A stretch of DNA of 64,000 nucleotides from a virus, in IMG/VR virus record IMGVR_UViG_3300008267_000023, positions 1 through 64,000 of that record, one strand, 5' to 3'. The notes below the pieces were generated by a model. It worked only from the letters and a program-made list of their open reading frames with translations. It searched no databases and had not been told where the DNA came from. Position numbers and translations under genes: made by a program. Shown piece by piece: positions 44,278 through 52,620 of the stretch; the first letter of the stretch is position 1, and the number at the start of each line of letters is the position of its first letter.

Positions 44278-46461
44278 ATGTCCGTCAACCTAGAAGTTAA
44301 AGGTTCTCTTGCCAAATGTCTGGCAACTGAGAATCTAATTATTGAACACAAAAAAGTTCCGACTGCAATGTTTGACGTAGACCGTCGTGTGCTGACTCTT
44401 CCCACTTGGGATAAAGCATCTGCGACTGTCTATGACCTTCTGGTGGGTCACGAAGTCGGACACGCACTGTTTACCGATAATATTGACTGGACGAAAGATT
44501 ATCCAGAAGTTCCTAGGGATTTTGTAAACGTTCTTGAGGATGTTCGTGTGGAACGTCTGATGAAGAAAAAGTATCCTGGTCTTTCTCGTACTTTCTATAA
44601 TGGTTATAATGAACTGAACTCTGATGACTTCTTCTCAACTAAAGAAGAGAACCTGGATGAACTGACTTTCATTGACCGAATCAATCTTTACTTCAAGATT
44701 GGTGCTTTTCATAACATTTGTTTCAATGATGCTGAGGATGAGTTTCTGACTCGTGCTTCTCGGACTGAAACTTTTGATGAAGTGCTGAAACTTGCTCGTG
44801 AAATCGTTGAGTTTGTGAAGTATAAAAAGCAAGAGGTTCAGGCAATGCCTACTCCTGGTGAAGGTGATTCTTCTCAGGGTGCTGGTGAGTCGGTGGATTC
44901 TCCTGCCAATTCTTCTCAAGGAGGAGAAGGTGAAAACGGTCAGAACAAATCTGAACTAGAGCAAGATTCTCAGGGTCAGTCTCAAACTGAAGGTGAATCC
45001 TTCGGTGATGATATGAATAAGTCTATGGAAGCACCTAATGGTGGTGGTTTCGGTCAGGAAGCAAGTAATCAGCACGGTGAAACCAATAAAGATGAACTGA
45101 CTTCCAAGACTTCCCGTTCTTTTGATGAAAAGTCTCAAGACCTTGTGGATAAGTATGCTCAAGAAACTCATTATGTGGAACTTCCCAAAATGAATCTTGA
45201 TACGATGATTATTCCGAATGAGTTTATTCATCGTAAGGCAACTGAGTTTTATACCACTCGTGGTTCTTATTACAAAGAGACTTTTGATTTCACTTGTAAG
45301 GAATATAATACCTACAAGAAGTCTGCTGAAAAGGAAGTTTCTTATCTGGTAAAAGAGTTTGAGTGTAAGAAGTCTGCAGACCAATATGCTCGGTCTAGCA
45401 CTGCCCGCACGGGTGTTCTTGACACTTCTAAACTCCACACCTATAAGTTCAACGAAGACCTGTTTAAGAAGGTCTCTGTGGTTCCTGACGGTAAGAATCA
45501 CGGTCTCATCTTCATTCTTGACTGGTCTGGTTCGATGAGTGAATTCATCCTGGATGCTTATAAGCAACTGTTGAATCTCATTTGGTTCTGCCGTAAGGTG
45601 AATATTCCTTTCGAGGTGTATGCTTTCACTCTGGATTGTCATTCTTATATGGAACTGCAACCAAATCATCCTCCTGTGTATGAAAAGGTTGCTGGTGTTC
45701 TTGCCCCTGAAAACTCTTTCCGTCTGATGAATTTCTTCACCAGTAAAGTGAACAACCGAGTTCTTGATGAACAACTCAAGAATATCTGGTCTGTTTGCTA
45801 TGCATATCAGAAACGTGCTGGTGTTGTTCCTCCTCACCTGGACCTTTCTGGTTCTCCTATTGGTGAAAGTATTATGGCACTTCACTCTGTGATTCCTGAT
45901 TTTCAAGCAAAGAATAAACTTCAGAAGGTGAATGTTATCTTCCTGACTGATGGTGAGGGTTATCAGAATTCTGTGACGATTGCTCGTAAGGGTCGTTATC
46001 CCGATTCTCCCGAATATATTGGCAATACAAAGCATTCTCGCACTGCTATTCGTGATAGGAAGACTGGTCGGGTGTATCCTGCTCTGGATTATGATAACTT
46101 CCCTCGTTATGCCAAAATTCTTTTGCAGACTGTGAAAGATAGGTTCCCAACTGTGAATCTGATTAACTTCCGTATCACTCCTGGTCGTGATTTTTCAACT
46201 TGCTATCGTTGGTATGGAAGTGGGCAAGAGAACTACGAGAAAGTAAAGTCTGATTATCGCAAGAATAGTTGTGTTCAATTCCAAGACACTGGTTTTGATC
46301 AATTTAATGTGATTGCTTCATCTTCCCTTTCCCAAGATGAAGACTTTGTTGTTCCCGAGAATGCAACGAAAGCACAAATTAAAACTGCTTTCACTAAAGT
46401 TCTGGGCAAGAAAAAGACTAACAAGAAAATTCTTGGTTCTTTTATCAGTCTTGTTGCCTGA
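44278..46461 (+). CDS. CobT-like VWA protein with HExxH metalloprotease motif
   Basis: 727 aa. An N-terminal HEVGH (H58-H62) with a downstream ENVLEDVR-type acidic helix suggests a zinc metallopeptidase. A Gly/Ser/Gln/Glu-rich linker spans about 200-290. From about 408 comes a von Willebrand A domain with the MIDAS motif D415-WSGS and later LTDGEGY. CobT/VWA proteins work with MoxR/CobS-type AAA+ ATPases, and such a gene follows at 48148. In cobalamin synthesis CobST helps CobN insert cobalt; a remodelling role is equally possible here. ATG 44278 is chosen as the first ATG after the leader terminator. Confidence 0.8.
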   Translation: MSVNLEVKGSLAKCLATENLIIEHKKVPTAMFDVDRRVLTLPTWDKASATVYDLLVGHEVGHALFTDNIDWTKDYPEVPRDFVNVLEDVRVERLMKKKYPGLSRTFYNGYNELNSDDFFSTKEENLDELTFIDRINLYFKIGAFHNICFNDAEDEFLTRASRTETFDEVLKLAREIVEFVKYKKQEVQAMPTPGEGDSSQGAGESVDSPANSSQGGEGENGQNKSELEQDSQGQSQTEGESFGDDMNKSMEAPNGGGFGQEASNQHGETNKDELTSKTSRSFDEKSQDLVDKYAQETHYVELPKMNLDTMIIPNEFIHRKATEFYTTRGSYYKETFDFTCKEYNTYKKSAEKEVSYLVKEFECKKSADQYARSSTARTGVLDTSKLHTYKFNEDLFKKVSVVPDGKNHGLIFILDWSGSMSEFILDAYKQLLNLIWFCRKVNIPFEVYAFTLDCHSYMELQPNHPPVYEKVAGVLAPENSFRLMNFFTSKVNNRVLDEQLKNIWSVCYAYQKRAGVVPPHLDLSGSPIGESIMALHSVIPDFQAKNKLQKVNVIFLTDGEGYQNSVTIARKGRYPDSPEYIGNTKHSRTAIRDRKTGRVYPALDYDNFPRYAKILLQTVKDRFPTVNLINFRITPGRDFSTCYRWYGSGQENYEKVKSDYRKNSCVQFQDTGFDQFNVIASSSLSQDEDFVVPENATKAQIKTAFTKVLGKKKTNKKILGSFISLVA

Positions 46462-46462
46462 C

Positions 46463-46487
46463 CACCTGGGGGACTGTCCATTGGGCA
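46463..46487 (+). repeat. Left copy of direct repeat flanking the homing-endonuclease cassette
   Basis: CACCTGGGGGACTGTCC continuing to ATTGGGCA resembles 48106-48132 (CACCTGAAGGACTGTCCC to ATAGGGGCA). Each copy forms a TGTCC(C)/GGG(G)CA hairpin. Directly after the cobT-like stop; CCCCCC following it also pairs with GGGGG as a possible terminator. Confidence 0.72.
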
Positions 46488-46509
46488 CCCCCCTATACCT
46501 TTTATTTCT

Positions 46510-47619
46510 ATGAATTATTATACTTATGCTTACTTGAGAGAAAATGGAACCCCTTACTATATTGGTAAGGGGAGTGGTGATAGGTGTTTTATTAAGGGAA
46601 AGAATGAAAGAATTAATCCCCCAAAAGATAAGTCCAGAATAATATTACTTAAACAAAATTTAACTGAAGATGAAGCATTTAAACACGAAATTTATATGAT
46701 TTCTATTCTTGGTAGAAAGGATTTGGGAACTGGTATTCTTCGCAATCTTACTAATGGTGGTGATGGTGTAAGTGGGTATGTTCCTAGTGAAAGTGTTAGG
46801 AAAGCAAGAAGAAGACACGGAAAAGTAATTGGAAACCAGAACGCACAATTGAAAAGGGGAGTTTGTTCTCTTACGAAAGAACAAAGAGTAAAAAATGGAA
46901 ATTATGTAAAAGAAAACGGACTTGGAATATTTTCACAAACCCCAGAACAAAAAAGAGAAAATGGTAAAAAAGCAGGACAAAAAGCAAAAGAACTTGGACT
47001 TGGGGTATGTGGATTTGGATTTGAGGAAAGAAGTGCTGCTGGAAAAATAGGTGGTGCTAAAAATAGAGATAATAAAACTGGGATTTGTGGATTATCTTAT
47101 GAAGAAAGGAGTGCTTGGGGGGATAAATGCAAAGAAGAAGGTATTGGAATATTCTCACCAGAATACTTAAAAGTTCGCAGTCAAATTTTAAGTGAAAGAA
47201 ATTCTGGTGAAAATAATCCTATGTATGGTAAAAAACATTCACCAGAAACAATTGAAAAAATTAGAAAAAAAGCACTAGAGAGAAAACCTAAAAAAATATA
47301 CAAATTGAAAAATCCAAAGGGAGAAATAATTACTTTTGAAAATTTTGCAGAATTTTGCCATAAAAATAATTTAAATTCTGGGGGAGTTGCTAATGTTTTG
47401 CGGGGAAAATATATACAACACAAGGGATGGACTTTACCAGAAACAATTTTAGAGAAAAAAATTTACACGATTAAAAGTCCAGAGGGAGTAATTTATACTT
47501 TTGATAATATAAAAGAATTTTCAAAAGAGCATAATATTAAATGTGGTCTTGATGCAGTTTTGCGTGGTGTAAGAAAATCTTGTTATGGGTGGACAAAACC
47601 ACCAGACGGGATATTATAA
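46510..47619 (+). CDS. GIY-YIG homing endonuclease
   Basis: 369 aa. The N-terminus YTYAYLRENGTPYYIGKGSG is a GIY-YIG nuclease core, with the downstream catalytic Arg/Glu region (HEIYMISILGRKDLGTGILR, NLTNGGDG). The middle has three imperfect repeats (EQRVKNG/EERSAAG/EERSAWG), then a NUMOD3-like NPMYGKKHSPETIEKIRKK, and two C-terminal NUMOD1/IENR1-like DNA-binding repeats (KNPKGEIITFENFAEF, KSPEGVIYTFDNIKEF). A free-standing Seg-type homing gene. Far richer in A than the cobT/cobS genes on either side. Confidence 0.92.
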   Translation: MNYYTYAYLRENGTPYYIGKGSGDRCFIKGKNERINPPKDKSRIILLKQNLTEDEAFKHEIYMISILGRKDLGTGILRNLTNGGDGVSGYVPSESVRKARRRHGKVIGNQNAQLKRGVCSLTKEQRVKNGNYVKENGLGIFSQTPEQKRENGKKAGQKAKELGLGVCGFGFEERSAAGKIGGAKNRDNKTGICGLSYEERSAWGDKCKEEGIGIFSPEYLKVRSQILSERNSGENNPMYGKKHSPETIEKIRKKALERKPKKIYKLKNPKGEIITFENFAEFCHKNNLNSGGVANVLRGKYIQHKGWTLPETILEKKIYTIKSPEGVIYTFDNIKEFSKEHNIKCGLDAVLRGVRKSCYGWTKPPDGIL

Positions 47620-47621
47620 AA

Positions 47622-47656
47622 ACAGACGTTATCATATAAATAGTGATAACGTCTGT
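47622..47656 (+). promoter_or_regulatory. Late promoter in the loop of a perfect 13-bp hairpin
   Basis: ACAGACGTTATCA (47622-47634) and TGATAACGTCTGT (47644-47656) are exact inverted complements; the 9-base loop holds TATAAATA (47635-47642). The hairpin begins three bases after the GIY-YIG stop and ends nine bases before the HNH ATG at 47666. In readthrough (early) RNA it can cover the ribosome-binding region; late RNA starting in the 3' arm cannot form it. This is the arrangement known for T4 I-TevI. Confidence 0.85.
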
Positions 47657-47665
47657 AATACTAAA

Positions 47666-48112
47666 ATGGAAAAGGAAGAAAAGAACTTTAAAGAAAGGGA
47701 AAGGTATAGAAATAAAATAAAAGATGAGATATTTAAAGAAAACAAAAGAAAAAAAGATTTAGATTATTATCATAAAAATAAAGAAACAAGGGTTGCTAAA
47801 CAAATAGAAAGGAGAAAGGAACTTTTATCTGAAGCAAAATCATTTTTAGGTGGGAAGTGTGTTTGGTGCGGAACAACCGAAAATCTTGAATTTGACCATA
47901 TTGATGACTCCAAAAAAGAACATAATGTGGGAAATGCAGTAAGAAATACCAGAGAAGTGTTTTGGAATGAAGTAGGTAAGTGTCAGTTATTGTGTGTAAA
48001 TTGCCACAATAAAAGAACGACTGCACAAAAAAGAGCAAAACAAAAATTATGGTTATCATTACCACTTGAAGAACGAGAAAGATTATTGTCCAATGAACTC
48101 CAGGACACCTGA
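47666..48112 (+). CDS. HNH homing endonuclease
   Basis: 148 aa. A long basic helix (EKEEKNFKERERYRNKIKDE) leads to an HNH core: CVWCGTTENLEFDHIDDSKK, then CQLLCVNCHNKRT. ATG 47666 is preferred over the earlier in-frame ATG 47585 because the latter lies inside the GIY-YIG gene and upstream of the late promoter hairpin. Its stop lies in the right-hand direct repeat. AT-rich, like its neighbour, in contrast to the flanking genes. Confidence 0.88.
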   Translation: MEKEEKNFKERERYRNKIKDEIFKENKRKKDLDYYHKNKETRVAKQIERRKELLSEAKSFLGGKCVWCGTTENLEFDHIDDSKKEHNVGNAVRNTREVFWNEVGKCQLLCVNCHNKRTTAQKRAKQKLWLSLPLEERERLLSNELQDT

Positions 48113-48132
48113 AGGACTGTCCCATAGGGGCA
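48106..48132 (+). repeat. Right copy of direct repeat flanking the homing-endonuclease cassette
   Basis: CACCTGAAGGACTGTCCC continuing to ATAGGGGCA, an imperfect match to 46463-46487 with the same hairpin (TGTCCC/GGGGCA). It overlaps the HNH stop codon. Confidence 0.72.
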
Positions 48133-48147
48133 GACGGGGGACCAAAA

Positions 48148-49296
48148 ATGCCCTATAATGTAAGGGTAGTCAAGACAGACCAACAAATCATTATGGAAAC
48201 CGCAATTGAACTGCTGAAATCTAAATACGGAACAGAGTTCGGAGTAGAGGCAGTTCGTGCTGTTGCTGATGAACTCGGAACCAGTTATGCAACTCTTTCC
48301 AAGAAACTTTCTAACTTTAAGGTTTCCCGAGGGAAGTGGAATCTTGAAATCACTCAAGACAAAATTGATGAACTTGAAGAAACTTACAATGCACCTTCTG
48401 TGAATCCTATCTCTACTGTTGAAAGTGTAAAACAAAACCTTATTCCTGATAAAGATGATACCTTCGTCAGCTTTGGCAACTTTACTGATGTTAAGAAAGT
48501 TGTTCAGTCTGGGATTTTTTATCCTGTATTCATCACTGGTCTCTCTGGTAATGGTAAAACTTTTAGCATTGAGCAATCTTGTGCTCAACTGAAAAGGGAA
48601 CTCATTCGTGTTAATATTACGATTGAGACTGACTCTGATGATTTGCTTGGTGGTTTCCGACTCGTGAACGGGGAAACTGTGTGGCACAATGGTCCCGTTG
48701 TTGAAGCAATGGAACGTGGTTCTATTCTTCTTCTGGATGAGATTGACCTGGCATCTAACAAGATTATGTGTCTGCAATCTGTTCTTGAGGGTAAAGGTGT
48801 ATTCCTCAAGAAAATTGGTAAGCACGTTGTGCCCAAAGCAGGTTTCAATGTGATTGCGACTGCTAACACTAAAGGTAAGGGTAGTGATGACGGTCGTTTT
48901 ATTGGCACCAATGTGCTCAATGAAGCATTCCTGGAACGATTCCCCATCACCTTCGAGCAAGAGTATCCTACTATCTCTGTTGAGACTAAAATCTTGACTA
49001 AAGTTGCAGAATCTCTTAACATTCCTATGGTTGGTGAGCACACCGATTTTATCAAGCACCTCTGCACCTGGTCTGAGATTATTCGCAAGACCTTCAACGA
49101 TGGTGGTATTGATGAAGTTATCAGCACTCGTCGTCTGGTCCATATCATCAAGGCATATTCTATCTTCGGTAAGAAGGACAAAGCAATCAAGGTTTGTCTG
49201 AATCGTTTTGATGATGAAACCAAGTCAACTTTTGTTGAGTTGTATGACAAGATTGATGCTGAATTTAAGCAAACCGAAACGCAGGAGGTGGGGTAA
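48148..49296 (+). CDS. cobS: CobS-like MoxR-family AAA+ ATPase
   Basis: 382 aa from ATG 48148. Walker A G131-LSGNGKT, Walker B I193-LLLDEID, sensor FNVIATANTKGKG and FLERFPITFEQEYP are typical of the CobS/MoxR group. The N-terminal helical part (GVEAVRAVADELGTSYATLS) is a small DNA-binding-like domain. It should partner the VWA protein at 44278. GGGGGA eight bases before 48148 supports that start, but a TATAAT at 48154-48159 would fit a promoter with ATG 48193 as the start (367 aa). Confidence 0.85.
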   Translation: MPYNVRVVKTDQQIIMETAIELLKSKYGTEFGVEAVRAVADELGTSYATLSKKLSNFKVSRGKWNLEITQDKIDELEETYNAPSVNPISTVESVKQNLIPDKDDTFVSFGNFTDVKKVVQSGIFYPVFITGLSGNGKTFSIEQSCAQLKRELIRVNITIETDSDDLLGGFRLVNGETVWHNGPVVEAMERGSILLLDEIDLASNKIMCLQSVLEGKGVFLKKIGKHVVPKAGFNVIATANTKGKGSDDGRFIGTNVLNEAFLERFPITFEQEYPTISVETKILTKVAESLNIPMVGEHTDFIKHLCTWSEIIRKTFNDGGIDEVISTRRLVHIIKAYSIFGKKDKAIKVCLNRFDDETKSTFVELYDKIDAEFKQTETQEVG

Positions 49297-49345
49297 ACCC
49301 CCTTCCTGACTATATAAAAACGACCCTTCTACCCTTTTTCTTCCT

Positions 49346-49492
49346 ATGAGTTCCCTTTTCTTCGAGAAAGACGCAGATTCAATTTATGAGGAGTACCAGG
49401 TTACTTCTGAGAGTTCTAATGACCAGCAGCAAGACGAAGAAGAATATAGAGAAGATAAAATGGAACAGATGATTTCCCGACATGGTTACTGA
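49346..49492 (+). CDS. Small acidic protein (48 aa)
   Basis: Begins MSSLFFEKDADSIYEEYQVT and has a Gln/Asp/Glu-rich middle. It lies 49 bases after cobS in a pyrimidine-rich leader (CCCTTTTTCTTCC). The function is unknown. A weak GGGG/CCCC hairpin at the cobS stop could terminate part of the upstream transcripts. Confidence 0.58.
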   Translation: MSSLFFEKDADSIYEEYQVTSESSNDQQQDEEEYREDKMEQMISRHGY

Positions 49493-49502
49493 TGGAGGTT
49501 TT

Positions 49503-49643
49503 ATGTTTCAGGAAGTAGAAAAAAAGGTTAAAAAAGAGCAAATTGAAGAACTTAAGCAGTTTGCCGAATATCTTGGTGTTGACTTTGAAGATTATCTAGA
49601 GTATCTTCATCCAGATGTTGATTTTGATGACTATTCACGGTAA
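49503..49643 (+). CDS. Small acidic helical protein (46 aa)
   Basis: GGAGG precedes ATG 49503. Sequence FQEVEKKVKKEQIEELKQFA then an acidic YLHPDVDFDDYS end. Helical and charged; function unknown. Confidence 0.58.
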   Translation: MFQEVEKKVKKEQIEELKQFAEYLGVDFEDYLEYLHPDVDFDDYSR

Positions 49644-49648
49644 TTTTT

Positions 49649-50245
49649 GTGCAAAAAATTATTGAGCATACAAAATTTATTCATGAATATCAAGATATCG
49701 CATCTGAGAAAGAATGCGATGAGATTAGGAATTTAATTTCATCTTCAAAGATTATTGATGAGTGTCTAAGTAATAGTACACCAAGGACAAAGGTGAGAAA
49801 TAATTCGTGTGTGAGTGTAACTATGTTGGCACCACAAGATTCTGCCTTAAAAAAAGCAGATGACATGATTCATAGTATTTTTTCAAAGGCTCATCATCAC
49901 TATGTAACTAATAATAAAAATTATTTTTCGATTGAAACTGCAGAGCATCTTCATCAATTATCGTGTTCTTATACATATAGAACATATGATGAGAGTGATT
50001 ACTATGACTGGCACATTGACAGTTCTCATATGTGCCAATTTGTTTTTTCTTATATTCTTTATTTGAATGATGATTTTTGTGGGGGAGACACTTTGTTTCT
50101 TTTTCAGAAATTAAAAGTAAAACCAAAAACTGGTAGTATGCTTTGTTTTCCTTGTGATTTTCAAACAGTTCATAAGTCAACTCCAATCAAAAAAGGAAAA
50201 AAAGATATTATCTGGACATGCATGGAATTTTATCCTAGGAATTGA
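49649..50245 (+). CDS. 2OG-Fe(II) oxygenase (prolyl-4-hydroxylase type)
   Basis: 198 aa, GTG start. The iron triad is complete: H122-I-D124 (YDWHIDSSHM) and distal H175 (FQTVHKSTPI), with the 2OG-binding basic residue in KKGKKDIIW and the usual YLNDDFCGGDTLFLF strand. Substrate unknown. It starts five bases after the preceding stop. Confidence 0.86.
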   Translation: MQKIIEHTKFIHEYQDIASEKECDEIRNLISSSKIIDECLSNSTPRTKVRNNSCVSVTMLAPQDSALKKADDMIHSIFSKAHHHYVTNNKNYFSIETAEHLHQLSCSYTYRTYDESDYYDWHIDSSHMCQFVFSYILYLNDDFCGGDTLFLFQKLKVKPKTGSMLCFPCDFQTVHKSTPIKKGKKDIIWTCMEFYPRN

Positions 50246-50251
50246 TACATT

Positions 50252-50416
50252 ATGGAAGAGCAGATGGATGGTTACATTAGTTCGAATGGTCTTTGGGCTG
50301 CTGTACCTTGGGGGAAAAAATATATCTCCATTTATAACGGAGAACAAATTTGTGTTCATCATACACTAGAAACTGCCAAAAAATTTATCCAAAAACAAAA
50401 CAGAAACAAAAAATGA
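50252..50416 (+). CDS. Small hypothetical protein (54 aa)
   Basis: Begins MEEQMDGYISSNGLWAAVPW and ends in a basic tail. Four bases after the oxygenase stop, overlapping the next ORF by ATGA. The N-terminal strand pattern (KKYISIYNGEQICVHH) suggests a small beta domain; function unknown. Confidence 0.58.
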   Translation: MEEQMDGYISSNGLWAAVPWGKKYISIYNGEQICVHHTLETAKKFIQKQNRNKK

Positions 50417-50658
50417 TTACCTTACTTTACAATATACATCAAGAAGATGATAGAGTAACTGTAACCGCAATTGTTGAAGATGCTAGAGTGATTTTTCCTG
50501 CAACTAGGTTTGAACCAGAAGAATATGGCCCTGCATTATGTGAAGCATCTTTTTACCTAGATGAAGAAGAAGTTCTACCAACAGAGGATGAAGAATTGAT
50601 TAATTATTTGGAAAATTTGAACTTGGATTGGGAAGTAATTTCTATGGATGATTATTAA
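50413..50658 (+). CDS. Acidic hypothetical protein (81 aa)
   Basis: ATG 50413 in ATGA overlap. Strand-rich N-terminus (ITLLYNIHQEDDRVTVTAIV), then a Glu-rich region. No family recognised. Confidence 0.6.
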   Translation: MITLLYNIHQEDDRVTVTAIVEDARVIFPATRFEPEEYGPALCEASFYLDEEEVLPTEDEELINYLENLNLDWEVISMDDY

Positions 50659-50699
50659 CAAATATTAAGTTTAAATATTATTAGAGCTGAGGTAAAGAA

Positions 50700-50870
50700 A
50701 TGGTTGTATTACTTTCCACAACCATCATAAGTTGTACACAGGCACTTAATTTAATTAATCGAGTTTCTTCTGTTGTAGGATTGACAGATTTACAAAGAAA
50801 GGAAATAGTGTTAGAGTTGAAAAAGGTAATTCCGTCTTGCCCAGTAAAAATAAACAATAAGGAGAAATAG
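50700..50870 (+). CDS. Small secreted or lipoprotein-like protein (56 aa)
   Basis: MVVLLSTTIISC is a short hydrophobic leader with an IISC lipobox-like site, followed by a hydrophilic part with a second Cys near the end (IPSCPVKIN). It resembles small exported proteins conserved in cyanophages. GAGGTAAAGAA precedes the ATG. Exact role unknown. Confidence 0.6.
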   Translation: MVVLLSTTIISCTQALNLINRVSSVVGLTDLQRKEIVLELKKVIPSCPVKINNKEK

Positions 50871-50871
50871 T

Positions 50872-51069
50872 ATGGAAAAACCATATTTTATATACGATGC
50901 CGAGTCAAAAAAAGATAAATGGAATCGTGGTTTAGATTTGTTTATTGAGAGTGTTCATAAACCAGATAATGAACTGAGGCAAGCAGCACATGATCAAAAA
51001 TGTTTTCATGAATTGATGGATGTGAGAGAAAACGTTTTAGAGTATCTTAAAACTATTAGATGGGACTGA
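50872..51069 (+). CDS. Small hypothetical protein (65 aa)
   Basis: AAGGAG before ATG 50872. Helical with many aromatic and charged residues (YFIYDAESKKDKWNRGLDLF). Stop overlaps the next gene. Function unknown. Confidence 0.62.
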   Translation: MEKPYFIYDAESKKDKWNRGLDLFIESVHKPDNELRQAAHDQKCFHELMDVRENVLEYLKTIRWD

Positions 51070-51641
51070 TGGAAGATTATAACCCTTCATTTGAGATTCT
51101 TCATTTTTCTTATCGTCATTGGAAATCGTATCACGAAGAGGGATGCTATAATGTAAACCTTGTCTTTCGTGCATCTGATACTGATGACGAGTATTATAGT
51201 TCAAAGCAAAGGTTTATGCATGAGACTGAAGAATGGCATAAATCTGAAATTGTTCAAGACCTTGAACTGGAACAAAAATATATACACGGTCTTGCGGCAA
51301 AGATTAAAAAAACAGGTAAAGATTTATTTGATGGTTGGAGAGAAGAAAAGGAAAGTGAAGACTTTGATCCAAATGAGTTAGTTGAAATTGATATTGTAAA
51401 TGAAGAAGGAATAGATAGGGAAGATGTTTATATTAAAGGATATCAAAGAAACGAATCAATGATGCTTCAATACATTGAAAAATTCAATGTATTTCGTTTT
51501 TATGAATTTTTTGAAATCAATCCAGCAACAAAAGGAATTATTGGGTATATTGAAGAATTGAGAAAACTAAACAATCCCGATCAGTATCATTCTGGTCAAT
51601 TCCTAAGAGCAATTAAATCTTTAGAAAATTGGTGGGACTAA
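51060..51641 (+). CDS. Hypothetical protein (193 aa)
   Basis: Start at ATG 51060 or 51069. Acidic, helical middle (YSSKQRFMHETEEWHKSEIV) and an ending LRAIKSLENWWD. No catalytic motif is seen. Abuts the next ATG with no gap (51641/51642). Confidence 0.6.
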   Translation: MGLMEDYNPSFEILHFSYRHWKSYHEEGCYNVNLVFRASDTDDEYYSSKQRFMHETEEWHKSEIVQDLELEQKYIHGLAAKIKKTGKDLFDGWREEKESEDFDPNELVEIDIVNEEGIDREDVYIKGYQRNESMMLQYIEKFNVFRFYEFFEINPATKGIIGYIEELRKLNNPDQYHSGQFLRAIKSLENWWD

Positions 51642-51881
51642 ATGGAAATCTACTACTTTTGGTTTTTTCTTTTTGCTATAACGGCATATTTTGTTGTAAC
51701 TGATGAAAGTGTTGCTAAACTTGTAGATTATGCAACTAAGTTGTTACGATTTCAATATGAAAAAACTAAATGGTGGATACTTCATAATCCAAAAACTCCC
51801 TGGGCAAAATATTCAATACATCGTCGTTCGATGAGACTTGCAGAAGAATTACTAAAAGACTTAGAATCAAAATCTAAATAA
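51642..51881 (+). CDS. Small membrane protein (79 aa)
   Basis: N-terminal transmembrane helix (YYFWFFLFAITAYFVV), then a basic amphipathic part (YEKTKWWILHNPKTPWAKYS). A type of single-span protein often seen in phage accessory regions; function unknown. Confidence 0.65.
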   Translation: MEIYYFWFFLFAITAYFVVTDESVAKLVDYATKLLRFQYEKTKWWILHNPKTPWAKYSIHRRSMRLAEELLKDLESKSK

Positions 51882-51906
51882 AAAAAATATAACAATTTGA
51901 TTAATT

Positions 51907-52590
51907 ATGGAAATTACTAGACAATTTCAATACGATCTTCCCGACGATTATCTATCATATGAAACTACTTTGGGATTAAAAGCTGATTGGACTTATACTG
52001 GACCAGATAAAGTTTGGGTTTTTATAGACAAAAAAACAAATAAATTAATAAGACAGGAGGGTTTTATAGAATACTGTGATGATTTGGACTATGAATTCCA
52101 AAAGGTTGCAATGGATAGACGTGCTGGAATAAGTTCTTATGCAGTATTACTTGAATTTGAAAATGATCCATTACTCACTTCTGCAGTTGTAGTTCCTCCA
52201 CCAGAAATGAAGGATATGGACGTAAAAAATTATTATCATCATGAAACTGGTGAATGGATTTATGCGAGACCAAATCCAACTACACCTTGCCATACGATTG
52301 AAATTGGGGATTGTGAATATGATTTAGAAAAAAATCAATTCAAAAAACCATATCCTTGGAAGAAACCACATCTGAATAGAGAAGACTATATAATTGGTTA
52401 TAAAAATCAATTAGAGTTTCTACAAAAATTAGATACATCAAATTTTACTGAAAAGCAAAAAGAATTATGGGAAAAATTCATGCCAGAGTATGAAAATCTT
52501 TTAGTGAAATATGAAAGATATTTGGATACTCCTTGGATGATTAGAGGACCAGAGATTCCCATTTACAGTAAAGATTGGGATACTTTGTAA
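51907..52590 (+). CDS. Hypothetical protein (227 aa)
   Basis: Tyr/Trp-rich soluble protein (DWTYTGPDKVWVFIDKKTNK; YYHHETGEWIYARPNPTT) with a helical C-terminal half. The middle resembles tail-related proteins that describe numeric quantities (GxW-type), but no family is recognised. A late promoter follows its stop. Confidence 0.62.
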   Translation: MEITRQFQYDLPDDYLSYETTLGLKADWTYTGPDKVWVFIDKKTNKLIRQEGFIEYCDDLDYEFQKVAMDRRAGISSYAVLLEFENDPLLTSAVVVPPPEMKDMDVKNYYHHETGEWIYARPNPTTPCHTIEIGDCEYDLEKNQFKKPYPWKKPHLNREDYIIGYKNQLEFLQKLDTSNFTEKQKELWEKFMPEYENLLVKYERYLDTPWMIRGPEIPIYSKDWDTL

Positions 52591-52592
52591 AA

Positions 52593-52600
52593 AATAAATA
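52593..52600 (+). promoter_or_regulatory. Late promoter octamer AATAAATA
   Basis: Exact late core directly after the preceding stop, 20 bases before ATG 52621. Confidence 0.68.
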
Positions 52601-52620
52601 ACCATGTTAGAGGATAAAAC

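Noticed and set aside
44956-46035. Minus-strand frame of 359 codons opposite the cobT-like gene
   Set aside because: Long only because the codon usage of the plus-strand gene avoids minus-strand stops; no protein-like composition or start signal.
47585-47665. Longer HNH protein starting at ATG 47585
   Set aside because: The extension lies in the end of the GIY-YIG gene and over the promoter hairpin; the HNH family does not need it and late RNA would not contain it.
47983-49143. Minus-strand frame of 386 codons opposite cobS and the HNH end
   Set aside because: Same cause; it crosses the right-hand direct repeat and two unrelated plus-strand genes with known motifs.
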